A stretch of 64,000 bases of DNA from CAZHTS01 sp964535315. Lineage in GTDB: Bacteria; Chloroflexota; Anaerolineae; Anaerolineales; Anaerolineaceae. The stretch's first letter is position 1; each line of letters opens with the position of its first letter. Below the pieces are notes generated by a model. That model was given only the letters and a program-made list of their open reading frames with translations. It had not been told where the DNA came from and made no database searches. Both the position numbers and the translations under genes were made by a program. This document shows, piece by piece, positions 1 through 8,221 of this stretch. The DNA lies in NCBI GenBank assembly GCA_964535315.1, contig CAZHTS010000009.1, forward strand, positions 20,962 to 84,961, written 5' to 3'.

Positions 1-1
1 T

Positions 2-151
2 GGGCAGCGCCCTGACCTGTGTTACGTCCACCCCAGCATGCTGGGGCAGGTCTCCACCGGACGCACAGCCGGAATGGAGATCCGCCCGACCCGCCAGGTG
101 CTCCCCAACCATCTGTGGCTGGGGGTCAACGAAGCGGCGTTGCCATCTTAA
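2..151 (+). CDS. 3' end of an unidentified protein (partial)
   Basis: An open frame enters from the left edge and ends at a TAA at 149-151, giving the last 49 residues of a protein (ending ...LWLGVNEAALPS). It is followed at once by a strong terminator-like hairpin, which supports it as the true end of a plus-strand gene. I do not recognise the family. The tail has no signal, membrane segment or catalytic motif that I can name. The start lies outside the window. Confidence 0.5.
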   Translation, partial: GQRPDLCYVHPSMLGQVSTGRTAGMEIRPTRQVLPNHLWLGVNEAALPS

Positions 152-197
152 CCCCTGGGTTTCTCCTGAATTGAGCTGTTGGTTGCAAGGCCAGGCG

Positions 198-223
198 ACG
201 GCCGGAGGGATGCCTCCGGCCGT
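198..223 (+). terminator. Rho-independent terminator-like hairpin
   Basis: An 11-bp perfect stem (ACGGCCGGAGG / CCTCCGGCCGT) with a GATG loop is followed by TTT. It lies between the plus-strand partial gene and the convergent minus-strand J-domain gene, so it could serve both. Confidence 0.7.
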
Positions 224-243
224 TTGCTATCCTGGCGCAGCGC

Positions 244-539
244 TCAGCGGGTTTTTGTCAGCGCACTGGCAATGCCGTACCCGCTGGTGATTGCCCGGCC
301 GGCGTTCTTCCCGGTGAAGTACAGGGCCCGCAGCGCCGCGGCGTCCACATCCTGCACCGCGGTAAAGCCGCGCTGCTCTTCACCAAAAGCATCTGCTCGT
401 GGGCGTCAGCATCGTCCGGATGATAATCCGGATGCACTACGCGGGCGCGCTTACGGAAAGCGGCTTCAATTTCCTGCGCTGTAGCGCTGCGCTGAATTTC
501 CAACACTTTGTAATAGTCAGGCAGTTTCTTCTTCATCAT
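244..539 (-). pseudogene. Short J-domain (DnaJ-like) protein, frame interrupted
   Basis: The N-terminus (MMKKKLPDYYKVLEI...) is a clear J-domain: helix II runs up to the HPD motif (residues about 36-38), which stimulates Hsp70 ATPase. After about residue 50 the original frame degenerates into Arg/Pro-rich residues. The alternative frame continues sensibly (GEEQRGFTAVQDVDAAALRALYF.. to a TGA at 244-246). The two halves are therefore joined by a single-base frameshift near 385-395, either a real mutation or a sequencing error. The full product would be about 98 aa, little more than the J-domain, with no zinc or C-terminal client domains. No dnaK neighbour is present. Confidence 0.6.
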
Positions 540-580
540 CGATTTTCCCCAAAGGTTATGAAGTTTTGAACGAGCTGCGC

Positions 581-1252
581 TTAGTCTTGCTCGGCCGCCG
601 ACAGCGCCTCGATGTGCGGGCGGATGACGGCAATCCAGCGGGCGTAGCCCTCGCCCAACAGGTGCAGCCGGTCGTTGGAGATTTGCGCCTGAATCTCACC
701 GTTTGCATCCACAAAATGCGGGTGGAGCGCCACATAGGTCATGCCGTAGCGTTCCGCCAGCGCCTCCAGCCCGGCGTTCAAGTGGGCGATGCGCCCGGCG
801 TAGCGGCGATGGCGCGGCAGCAGCGACTGCACGAACACCCGCGTGCCGGGGCTGTCCTGGCGCAGGCGCTGCAGGATGGTCTCGTAGGTGGCCAGGATGG
901 CCGCATCGCGGCGATAGCGATACCAGGGCAGGTCGTTGGTGCCGATCAACAGAAACACCGCCGCCGGCCGGCCGCTGGTGATGCTGTCCAGGCGCGCCAG
1001 CACCCCGCGCGTGGTGTCGTTGTTGATGCCGCGGTTCTTGACCGGCCAGCCGGGCAGCAGTTCGTCCCAGCGCGCCCCGTCCATCAGGCTGTCGCCCAGA
1101 AAGACGATGTCGCCCGGCCGGATGGGGTAATGGTTGAAGAAGTCGATTTTTTGAGCGTGGTGCTGGCGGATAAGCCGCTCAGCAGCCAGGCTGGCGAGGG
1201 TCAACAATACCAGGCTGGCGATCAGGACAGCAGCAAGGACGGTAGTAAACAT
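581..1252 (-). CDS. Membrane-anchored SGNH/GDSL hydrolase
   Basis: A 223-aa protein with an N-terminal hydrophobic segment (residues about 4-24) that should anchor it, followed by the SGNH hydrolase blocks: FLGDSLMDG (nucleophile Ser), the block II Gly in NRGINNDTT, GTND (block III Asn), and a terminal D..H pair in NDRLHL. These enzymes are esterases, lipases or acyl-hydrolases; this branch often resembles platelet-activating-factor acetylhydrolase or sugar-acetyl esterases. The substrate cannot be told. It lies between a J-domain gene and a PlsC acyltransferase on the same strand, which would suit a lipid role, but this is only positional. Confidence 0.8.
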   Translation of the reverse strand: MFTTVLAAVLIASLVLLTLASLAAERLIRQHHAQKIDFFNHYPIRPGDIVFLGDSLMDGARWDELLPGWPVKNRGINNDTTRGVLARLDSITSGRPAAVFLLIGTNDLPWYRYRRDAAILATYETILQRLRQDSPGTRVFVQSLLPRHRRYAGRIAHLNAGLEALAERYGMTYVALHPHFVDANGEIQAQISNDRLHLLGEGYARWIAVIRPHIEALSAAEQD

Positions 1253-1324
1253 ATCGGGCCTCTTTCTATGGCCCCATTGTATCGCAGGTCAGTGCGGATG
1301 GGTGCGAAATCGCCCCACTGCGGC

Positions 1325-2026
1325 TTACATCATTTCCGGCAGACCGCTGGCCAACGGCGCAGGCGTCTGGTTCAGGCGGTTCTCGCTCTGGCGCGCCAGC
1401 TCGATGATGTGGTGCATGACGTGATCGGCCACCCGGCGCACGTGGTCGCGGTCCTCCACGTCGCCGCTGAAGCGCAGCGGCCGGCCGACGGTCAGGTTAT
1501 ACGGCCCGCGCAGATACCAGCGCCCGATCTCGGCCTGGCCGCGCACCACCGAGCGGATGGCGTGAATGCGCTCGCGCAGCAGGTGAATGCCGACCGGGAT
1601 GACCGGCGCGCCGCTGGCCAGCGCCAGGCGGGCCACACCGGTGCGCGCTTTCTGAAAGCCGCCTTCCTCCGGGCTGAGCGCCCCTTCGGGGAAGATGATG
1701 ACCGTCTTGCCTTCCCGCAGCCGCGCCAGGGCGGCGTCGATGGCTTCCTGCCCGCTGCCGGCGATAACCGGGATGTGCCCCGAGCGGCGCAGATATTCGC
1801 CCAACACCGGCACCTGGAACAGCAGGTTGTTGATCAGGATAAACGACTGCTGCCCGACCATGCTGGCGACGAAGAAGGGATCGGTGGTGCTGGGGTGATT
1901 GGCGGCGATGATTTTGGCGCCGCGCGGCAAACGCTCGTGCATGTGCACGTCCATTTTCAACATCGTACCGGTATAAGTTTTGACCACAGGCTTGGAGGCC
2001 AGGTATAAGACTTTGGAAGAAAACAT
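1325..2026 (-). CDS. 1-acylglycerol-3-phosphate O-acyltransferase family (PlsC-like)
   Basis: About 233 aa. It carries the PlsC acyltransferase motif I NHPSTTDPF (the NHxxxxD charge relay) and motif III FPEGALSPEEG (FPEG). Family members acylate lysophosphatidic acid or related lysolipids at the membrane using acyl-CoA or acyl-ACP. I place the start at ATG 2026 (MFSSKVLYL..): it has an AAAAGGA-type ribosome site upstream, and the longer frame adds only basic non-conserved residues. The exact acyl acceptor is unknown. Length fits the family. Confidence 0.8.
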   Translation of the reverse strand: MFSSKVLYLASKPVVKTYTGTMLKMDVHMHERLPRGAKIIAANHPSTTDPFFVASMVGQQSFILINNLLFQVPVLGEYLRRSGHIPVIAGSGQEAIDAALARLREGKTVIIFPEGALSPEEGGFQKARTGVARLALASGAPVIPVGIHLLRERIHAIRSVVRGQAEIGRWYLRGPYNLTVGRPLRFSGDVEDRDHVRRVADHVMHHIIELARQSENRLNQTPAPLASGLPEMM

Positions 2027-2252
2027 ACGACGATCCTTTTTATTTCTGATCTCAGCGCTCTTGCATCTGGATGGCACCATTGTAACCTGCCGGCGACGTG
2101 GGGGCATCGCCCATAAGACATATCGCGGGCATATTATCGATGTATCCCAGGCGGTGTCAGGTCATGTGACCTGTTATGCCTCGCATGACTTTATAACCCC
2201 CCGGTGCGCTAAAACGGTACGTTTTCTGACGCAGCTTGCAAATTTGCAAATT

Positions 2253-2801
2253 CTAGCCGTTTGTTTTCCCCAGTACGGCCAACGCTTCATTTACCAGCCC
2301 CCCGGTCTCCTGGCCGGGGGTAATCCAGACGATGCGCCCGCCTTGCGGCAGGCGCGCCAGGCATTCCGGGCGGACGACGATCAACGCTAGGCGATAGTCG
2401 GCCCGTTCGAGGGCGGTGAAGGCTGCCTGCCAGCCCCGCCCGGCGTCAAACTCCAGCGGGCCCAATTCGTCGATGCACAGCAGGTCACAGGCACGGATGG
2501 TTTGCAGCCGGCGGTTGCCCCAGGCAAACACACCGGCGTCGAAGTACCACGGCCCCAGGTTCTCGCCTCCCTGTACTTCGTGCGGATCACGACTGGCCAG
2601 CAGGTGGACGACATCGCTACCCGCTTCCTGGGCCAGGATGCCGGTGCGCACATCGCCCACATAACGCCCCGGCGTGAGCAGCCCCGCAACGCGAAAACCG
2701 GCCCGCAGGGCGGCCTCACCCACCTGCCGGCAAAACAACGATTTACCCGCCTGACGCCAGCCGCTGACCACCCACCAGGGTCTGGTCAGCGTCAGTTCCA
2801 T
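2253..2801 (-). CDS. THEP1-like nucleoside-triphosphatase (NTPase_1 family)
   Basis: A 182-aa P-loop protein with Walker A near the N-terminus (SGWRQAGKS, residues about 13-21), Walker B IDELGPLEF (about 108-116), and a C-terminal segment ending GLVNEALAVL. This layout matches the NTPase_1/THEP1 family, small NTPases of unsettled biological role. Its start overlaps the end of the upstream ABC ATPase gene by 10 bp, so it is translationally coupled to a BtuCD/FecCD-type importer. That suggests a role linked to the imported metal, oxyanion or cofactor. The family assignment is fairly firm; the role is inference from context. Confidence 0.7.
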   Translation of the reverse strand: MELTLTRPWWVVSGWRQAGKSLFCRQVGEAALRAGFRVAGLLTPGRYVGDVRTGILAQEAGSDVVHLLASRDPHEVQGGENLGPWYFDAGVFAWGNRRLQTIRACDLLCIDELGPLEFDAGRGWQAAFTALERADYRLALIVVRPECLARLPQGGRIVWITPGQETGGLVNEALAVLGKTNG

Positions 2802-3568
2802 AGCACCACCCGTTTGCCGTCGACGTTCAACACGTGCAGCGGCGTCTGGTACAGGCGGCTGAGCCAGCTGCCGGTAAAGGCTTCGTCGATGCCGCCGCTG
2901 TACAGCACCTGTCCTTTCTGCACCAGCACCAGTTGTGAGGCCAGCGAAGAAGCCATCTCGGGATCGTGGGTGGTGAAGAGGATGCTGGTGCCCTGCCCGG
3001 CGAGTTCCTGCAACAGGTGCACCAGGCGGCTCTTGTTCCCCAGGTCGAGGTGGGCGCTGGGTTCGTCCAACAGCAGCAGGCGCGGCTGCTGCGCCAGGGC
3101 GCGCGCCACCAGCACCAGCTGGCGCTCCCCGCCGCTCAGCGCCAGGATGGAGCGATCGTAGGCCGCGCCAAGCCCAACGCGCTGCAAAGCCGCCAGCGCC
3201 AGGTGGACGTCAGCCTCGCCCGGCATGTCCAGCGGTCGCAAATACGGGCTGCGCCCAAACAAAACAAACTCCAGCAACGAATAGGCGAAGGGGATGTGCT
3301 CGCTCTGCGGCACCAGCCCCATGCGCTGGCCCAATTCCTGGCGGGTGTAAGCGTGCAGCGGACGCCCACCCCACAAAATGGTTCCGCTTTGCGCCCGCAG
3401 CCAGCCCAGCGCCAGGTGCAGCAGCGTGGTCTTGCCCGCGCCGTTGGGCCCGAGGATGGCGGTCACGCTGTGCGGCTCGATGCGCAGGTTCAACCCCTGC
3501 AGGGCCGGCGTCTGGCTGCCGGGGTAACAATAACTGACCTGTTCGTATTCCAGCAGCGCTGCGCTCAT
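2792..3568 (-). CDS. ABC transporter ATPase, FecE/BtuD type
   Basis: A 258-aa ATPase with Walker A GPNGAGKTTL (residues about 40-49), Q-loop VPQSEHIPFAYS, signature LSGGERQLVLVARAL, Walker B LLLLDEPSAHLD and switch His in FTTHDPE. The order and length match the ATPases that power FecCD/BtuC permeases importing iron-siderophores, cobalamin, haem or molybdate (MolBC). The start overlaps the permease stop by 4 bp (ATGA), so it is coupled to it. It is the third gene of the operon binding protein, permease, ATPase, NTPase. Confidence 0.88.
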   Translation of the reverse strand: MSAALLEYEQVSYCYPGSQTPALQGLNLRIEPHSVTAILGPNGAGKTTLLHLALGWLRAQSGTILWGGRPLHAYTRQELGQRMGLVPQSEHIPFAYSLLEFVLFGRSPYLRPLDMPGEADVHLALAALQRVGLGAAYDRSILALSGGERQLVLVARALAQQPRLLLLDEPSAHLDLGNKSRLVHLLQELAGQGTSILFTTHDPEMASSLASQLVLVQKGQVLYSGGIDEAFTGSWLSRLYQTPLHVLNVDGKRVVLWN

Positions 3569-4602
3569 CGCTGCACCATCACTTTCTGCGAAATCATCAG
3601 ATACACAAACACGCCGGCGCCGATCAACGAGGTAAAGATGCCCAGCGGGATCTCACCCGCCAGCAGGGTGCGCGCCAGGTCGTCGCACAACAGGCTGAAA
3701 ACGCCGCCCAGCAGGGCCGCCGCCGGCAGCGCAAAGCGGGCGTCGGCGCCAAACAAACGCCGGGCAATATGCGGCATGATCAGGCCGATCCAACCCACCA
3801 TCCCGGCGGCCGAAATGACGGCCGAAACCGCCAGCGTGCTGGCGGTGAGCAGCAGAACGCGCTCTCTGGCGGGCGCAGCGCCCAACGAGAAGGCCGTCTC
3901 GTCGCTCAACGAAAGCAGGTTGAGCCGCCAACGCATGCGGTACATCACCACCATCCCGGTCAAGACGACCGGCAGGATGGCGAGCAGTTGCGTCCAGGTA
4001 ATGCCCCACAGGCCACCCAACAGCCAGAAGGTGATTTCGGGCAGCTGGCTCAACGGGTCGGCGACGTACTTGAGCATCCCCAACCCGGCCGAAAACAGCG
4101 CCGAAACGGCGATCCCCGCCAGCACCAGGCGCAACACCCAACCGCCGTAACGCACCCGCTGCGCCAGCAGGTACGACAGACCCAGCCCGAGCAGCGCGCA
4201 TATTCCGGCCGCCGATTGCACCAGCCAGGCAGAACTGCCCAGGAAGACGATGCAAAAAGCCGCGCCAAAGGCCGCCCCTTGCGATACGCCCAGGAACCCC
4301 GGTTCGACCAGCGGGTTGCCGAACAACATCTGGAACACAAAACCGGCCGCCGAAAGCGCCATCCCCAACAGTACGGCGGTCAACACCCGCGGCAGGCGCA
4401 GATTCAGCACCAGCTGCTGCGCCAGGGTGTCGTCGCGCAGCTGCTCGGGCGAGAGCAGCCGCAGCCCGGGGTAACGCCCGACCAGCAGCGAGAGCAGTAC
4501 CAGCCCAAGCAGCGCCAGGATCAGGCCGTATAACAGCCGGGCGCGGCTGTGTGACAGCGCCCGGCTGTGATCCAGTGCATTGAGAGCTTCCGCCGGATTC
4601 AG
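3565..4602 (-). CDS. FecCD/BtuC-family ABC permease with apparent CTG start
   Basis: A polytopic permease with the FecCD hallmarks LRLPRVLTAVLLGMALS, GNPLVEPGFLG and GLIMPHIARRLFG (coupling helix). The first ordinary start (GTG, 4410) would give only 281 aa and cut off the first membrane helix. The frame is open upstream and encodes the expected N-terminus (a hydrophobic helix, then GRYPGLRLLSPEQL). No ATG, GTG or TTG occurs there, but a CTG at 4600-4602 is preceded at 7 nt by GGAG. It gives 345 aa, the usual family length, and overlaps the end of the binding-protein gene. A CTG start is the simplest reading; a small sequence error is the alternative. Confidence 0.82.
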   Translation of the reverse strand: MNPAEALNALDHSRALSHSRARLLYGLILALLGLVLLSLLVGRYPGLRLLSPEQLRDDTLAQQLVLNLRLPRVLTAVLLGMALSAAGFVFQMLFGNPLVEPGFLGVSQGAAFGAAFCIVFLGSSAWLVQSAAGICALLGLGLSYLLAQRVRYGGWVLRLVLAGIAVSALFSAGLGMLKYVADPLSQLPEITFWLLGGLWGITWTQLLAILPVVLTGMVVMYRMRWRLNLLSLSDETAFSLGAAPARERVLLLTASTLAVSAVISAAGMVGWIGLIMPHIARRLFGADARFALPAAALLGGVFSLLCDDLARTLLAGEIPLGIFTSLIGAGVFVYLMISQKVMVQR

Positions 4603-6521
4603 TGGAGGTCTCCGTTGAATAACGGCGCAATTTTGGCCTGGAAGGCGGCATCGTCCATTGCGTAGAGGGTCTTGTAGAAGGTCTGCGCCTGCTGCTCGAT
4701 TTTTACACCGGTATACAGGTCAGGGTGCAGTTTCTGGGCGACCCACTGCAAACCGAGGATCCAGCGCGGATCGGGCTGATCCCAACTATACACGTCCCCG
4801 GCAAAACCGTACAGCTTGTTTTCCTTGACCGCCCGCAACGCCTGCCACTGTGCATCGGCCTTGAGACCGGCAATCACCTCGCCCACCGGCTTGAAATAAG
4901 AGACGATGAAGATGGCGTCGGCGTCCCAGGCGGCGATTTGTTCCAGCGAGACCTTGCTCCAACCCTGGCCGGGGTTGGCGTCCTTCCAGACCGCCTGTCC
5001 GCCGGCAGTCTCGATCAGGTAGGTCTGCATCCAGCCGGCCGGCGGCACATTAAAGGCCACCGCCCCATCTTTGTCGCTGTAGTACAACAACAGAGCGCGC
5101 GGTTTCTGATCCGCCTGCAATTTGCTGAGCGGAGCGGTGATCTTGCTCTCTTCGTCCTGGTAGAATTTCGCAATCTCGTTGGCGCGGGCCTCGTTCTGGA
5201 AAAGCTGGCCCAACGTCTTCAGATCGCGCTGGTACTGATCGGCCGTTTCGAAATCGACGTACACGACCGGGATATTAATCGCTTCGAGCGGCTTGCCGAG
5301 CTTTTCGGCCATCGAGCTTTTCAAGATGACTGCATCCGGCTGGGCGGCGGCAATCTGTTCCGGGCCGGCGTCGCCCTTCAGTTGTGTCTTCTTGTCAAAA
5401 TTGGCGTCGATGATCGGCAGGAAGTCGTGGCCGCTCTGGTTGGTGGAGCCGATGGCGACGATGCGCTGCCCGGCTTCGGGGAAAGCATAAATGGCGTCGG
5501 CAACCATGAAGAGCGCCTTGCCGGTCACCACGATGCGCTGCGGCGCTGTGGCAAATTCAACCTTGCGGCCCAGGGCGTCGGTAATCTGGATGGCCCCGCC
5601 GCCTGAGGCGGCCGGTGCAGCCGCAGCGTTGCTGCCACCCGGAGCGATGAACCCGTATTTTGCCAGAATCTGCTGGCCCTCGTTGCCGAGCACCAGATCG
5701 ACGAAGGCCTGCGCCAGTTCGGCGTTCTTGCTGTCGGCCACCGGCGCAATCGGGTAAGAGGCGATGACGTTCAGGGCGTCCGGGATATCCAGCTTGCCGA
5801 CCTTGTCTTTAGCGCTGGCGCTGATATCGGTGCTGTAGACGATGCCGCCGTCGGCCTCGCCCAACACCACCTTGGTCAGCACCGACTTGACGTTGTTCTC
5901 ATACGAGACCACGTTCTTGAGCACCGCCGCCTGGAAATCGGCGCCATAGGCGGCGTCCTTGCTGGCCTTGTCCAGGAATTCGAGCGAGTAACCGCCGACC
6001 GGCACCTCTTTGGCGGCCAGCACCAGTTTCAGCCCCGATTTGGACAGATCCTTGAGCGCCTCAATCTTGCCCGGGTTGGCCTGGGGATAGATCACCACCA
6101 GGCGATTTTTGGCAAACACCTTGCTCGCTTCGGCCGTGACCCGCTTGCCTGCGATGACCACGTCCATTTGCTTCTTGTTGGCGCTGGCAAAGACATCGGC
6201 CGGGGCGCCTTCAGTCAGCTGCTGGGCCAGTTGCTGCGAACCGGCAAAGTTGAAGCTGAGACTGACGCCCGGATGAGCCTGCTCAAACAGCGGCTGCATT
6301 TCCTGGAAGGCTTCTGTCAGCGAGGCGGCAGCCAGGATCGTCAGGGTAACCGGCTGCGCCGCAGCGGGCGGCTCGGCGGTAGGGGCAGTGGTGGAAGCAG
6401 CGACCGGCTGCGCCTCGGCCGGCTGGGTGTTAACGACGGGCGCCGCCGGCGTTTGCGGCGTGCAGGCGGCGCTGAACAGCAGAGCCATCGTCGCCAGCAA
6501 CAGGATGAGTTTCTTGACCAT
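4599..6521 (-). CDS. Fused binding lipoprotein: ModA-like + BtuF/FecB-like domains
   Basis: A 640-aa lipoprotein (signal peptide, lipobox FSAAC, Pro/Ala/Thr linker to about residue 56). Residues about 57-300 are a ModA-type molybdate-binding domain: LTILAAASLTEAFQEM, AGSQQLAQQL, GAPADVFASAN, and a C-terminal ALNVIASYPIA. A short Ala/Gly linker leads to a class III binding-protein domain (about 313-640: ITDALGRKVEFATAPQRIVV, PDAVILKSS, WSKVSLEQIAAWDADAIFIV), as in BtuF/FecB/MolA. The two fold classes normally serve different transporters. It sits directly upstream of a FecCD permease and its ATPase. ATG 6521 follows an AGGAG site. Molybdate or tungstate is the most economical substrate guess. 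Confidence 0.85.
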   Translation of the reverse strand: MVKKLILLLATMALLFSAACTPQTPAAPVVNTQPAEAQPVAASTTAPTAEPPAAAQPVTLTILAAASLTEAFQEMQPLFEQAHPGVSLSFNFAGSQQLAQQLTEGAPADVFASANKKQMDVVIAGKRVTAEASKVFAKNRLVVIYPQANPGKIEALKDLSKSGLKLVLAAKEVPVGGYSLEFLDKASKDAAYGADFQAAVLKNVVSYENNVKSVLTKVVLGEADGGIVYSTDISASAKDKVGKLDIPDALNVIASYPIAPVADSKNAELAQAFVDLVLGNEGQQILAKYGFIAPGGSNAAAAPAASGGGAIQITDALGRKVEFATAPQRIVVTGKALFMVADAIYAFPEAGQRIVAIGSTNQSGHDFLPIIDANFDKKTQLKGDAGPEQIAAAQPDAVILKSSMAEKLGKPLEAINIPVVYVDFETADQYQRDLKTLGQLFQNEARANEIAKFYQDEESKITAPLSKLQADQKPRALLLYYSDKDGAVAFNVPPAGWMQTYLIETAGGQAVWKDANPGQGWSKVSLEQIAAWDADAIFIVSYFKPVGEVIAGLKADAQWQALRAVKENKLYGFAGDVYSWDQPDPRWILGLQWVAQKLHPDLYTGVKIEQQAQTFYKTLYAMDDAAFQAKIAPLFNGDLH

Positions 6522-6560
6522 AACGTTCTCCTGAGGAAAGGGTAAGGGGGGAATTGCTCG

Positions 6561-6602
6561 CTCAATATTTGAATACTCATTTATTGAGTAGCGGGAATTA
6601 TA
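6561..6602 (-). promoter_or_regulatory. Promoter and palindromic operator of the importer operon
   Basis: On the minus strand a perfect -10 TATAAT lies at 6597-6602, with no good -35. Just downstream, over the predicted start of transcription, is the inverted repeat CTCAATA-(14 nt)-TATTGAG at 6561-6588, with a nested ACTCA/TGAGT palindrome. This suits repression by a dimeric regulator. It does not look like a canonical ModE or Fur box. Nothing else is seen in the 6522-6798 gap except a GC-rich hairpin (ACCGGTGGCCGGC.. near 6729-6761) that may terminate glyS. Confidence 0.5.
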
Positions 6603-6798
6603 CTACAAATGGGCTTCGTTGGAAAAGATAAAAGTCATTTCATTTCCCACATCCCCGCCGCATGCATTCCCCTTAAAAACTTTGCGCCCCGGCGTCTTCG
6701 CGTTAAGGTTTTAAGCCGGGCGCACAAACACCGGTGGCCGGCGAGCGTGCCGGCCACCGGTAACGCCTCTTTTGAGCCTCCCCACAAAGCCTTCCGCC

Positions 6799-8196
6799 TC
6801 ACCCCTCGATTTGCTGGCGCAGGTAGGCCAACAACTGCGCCGCCGCCACCCGCTGCTGGCGCATGCTGTCGCGCTCGCGCACCGTCACCGTGTCGTCTTC
6901 CAGGGTCTGGTAATCGACCGTAATGCAAAACGGCGTGCCAATCTCGTCCTGGGCAAAGTAGCGCTTGCCGATATTGCCGCGCTCGTCCCAGGCGCAGGCC
7001 ATGCGCCGCCCCAGGGCGTTAAAAATCGTCCGCGCCTTTGCCACCAGTTCGGGCTTATTCTTAACCAGCGGGAAGACCGCTGCCTTATAGGGCGCCAGCG
7101 CCGGCTTGAAACGCAGCACCAGGCGTTGGTTGGCGCTGTCTTCCCACCAGGCGTCGCACAGCACCATCAACAAGAGGCGGTTGACCCCCGCCGCCGGCTC
7201 GATCACGTGCGGCAGGAAGCTGCGCCCGCTGCGCGGGTCGGTGTAACCCAGGTTGCGTCCCGAATGCTGCATGTGACAGCGCAGGTCATAATCGCCGCGG
7301 TAGGCGATGCCCCACAATTCCTTAAACCCAAAGGGGAAACGGTAATCCAGGTCGAAGGTCTCCTGGCTGTAATGACTGCGCTCCTGATCGCTGTGCCGCC
7401 GCCAGCGCAGGTTCTCGGGCTGCACGCCCAACGTCTCGACCACAAAGCGCCACATCGTCTGGCGCCAGTCTTCCATCAACGCCCGCCAATCGCTTTGCTC
7501 GGGGTCGAAGAAATACTCGATCTCGGCCTGTTCGAACTCCAGGGTGCGGAAGATGAACTGCCCGGTGGTCACCTCGTTGCGGAAGCTCTTACCGATCTGC
7601 CCGATGCCGAACGGCAGTTGCAGGCGGGTGGTATCCAGCACGTTGGCCAGGTTGGTAAAGATGCCCTGGGCAGTCTCACCGCGCAGATAAACGCTGCTCT
7701 TTTCACCCGCCACCGCCCCAATGGCGGTCTCGAACATGATATTGAACGTGCGGGGCGCGCTGACCGGGTTGCCGTCCGGGCTGGTGACGTGCAGCCGCTC
7801 GATCAGCGCCCCCATCTCATCCAGCGACAGCCCCTCAACCTCGAACGCCTCGGGCTGCGGGTGTTTGAGCAGCCACTCGCTCAACAGGTGATCGCAGCGA
7901 TACCGTTTGTGCGTCACCCCATCTTCGACCAGCGGGTCGCTGAAATTCTCGACGTGCCCCGAAGCCACCCAGGTCTGCGGGTGGAGCAGGATCTGGGTAT
8001 CCAGGCCGACCATATCCGGGCGGCAGGTAACCATCTCCTGCCACCACAGATTGCGCAGGTTGCGCAGCAGTTCGGCCCCCAGCGGACCGTAGTCGTACGA
8101 GCTGGCCAGCCCGCCGTAAATTTCGGAAGTCGGGTAAACAAAACCGCGGCGCTTGGCCAGGGCAATCATCTTTTCCAGACCGGGTAAATCAGACAT
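6799..8196 (-). CDS. glyS: Glycyl-tRNA synthetase, single-chain class II
   Basis: A 465-aa homodimer-type GlyRS that charges tRNA-Gly. It starts with the family signature KRRGFVYPTSEIYGGL and YDYGPLGAELLRNL. It has the class II motifs 2 and 3 (SFRNEVTTGQFIFRTLEFEQ; GVNRLLLMVLCDAW) and a C-terminal anticodon-binding domain (KAAVFPLVKNKPELV...GTPFCITVDYQT..VTVRERDSM). It belongs to the archaeal/eukaryotic-like bacterial form, not the GlyQ/GlyS tetramer. The ATG at 8196 has AAAAGGAG upstream and directly follows a T-box leader, so expression should respond to uncharged tRNA-Gly. In the general nomenclature it may also be called glyQS. Confidence 0.95.
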   Translation of the reverse strand: MSDLPGLEKMIALAKRRGFVYPTSEIYGGLASSYDYGPLGAELLRNLRNLWWQEMVTCRPDMVGLDTQILLHPQTWVASGHVENFSDPLVEDGVTHKRYRCDHLLSEWLLKHPQPEAFEVEGLSLDEMGALIERLHVTSPDGNPVSAPRTFNIMFETAIGAVAGEKSSVYLRGETAQGIFTNLANVLDTTRLQLPFGIGQIGKSFRNEVTTGQFIFRTLEFEQAEIEYFFDPEQSDWRALMEDWRQTMWRFVVETLGVQPENLRWRRHSDQERSHYSQETFDLDYRFPFGFKELWGIAYRGDYDLRCHMQHSGRNLGYTDPRSGRSFLPHVIEPAAGVNRLLLMVLCDAWWEDSANQRLVLRFKPALAPYKAAVFPLVKNKPELVAKARTIFNALGRRMACAWDERGNIGKRYFAQDEIGTPFCITVDYQTLEDDTVTVRERDSMRQQRVAAAQLLAYLRQQIEG

Positions 8197-8221
8197 AAGA
8201 CACTCCTTTTAATGCAAAAAT

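Noticed and set aside
566..2008. A 480-codon plus-strand frame
   Set aside because: It spans antisense of two real genes (SGNH hydrolase and PlsC acyltransferase) with conserved catalytic motifs.
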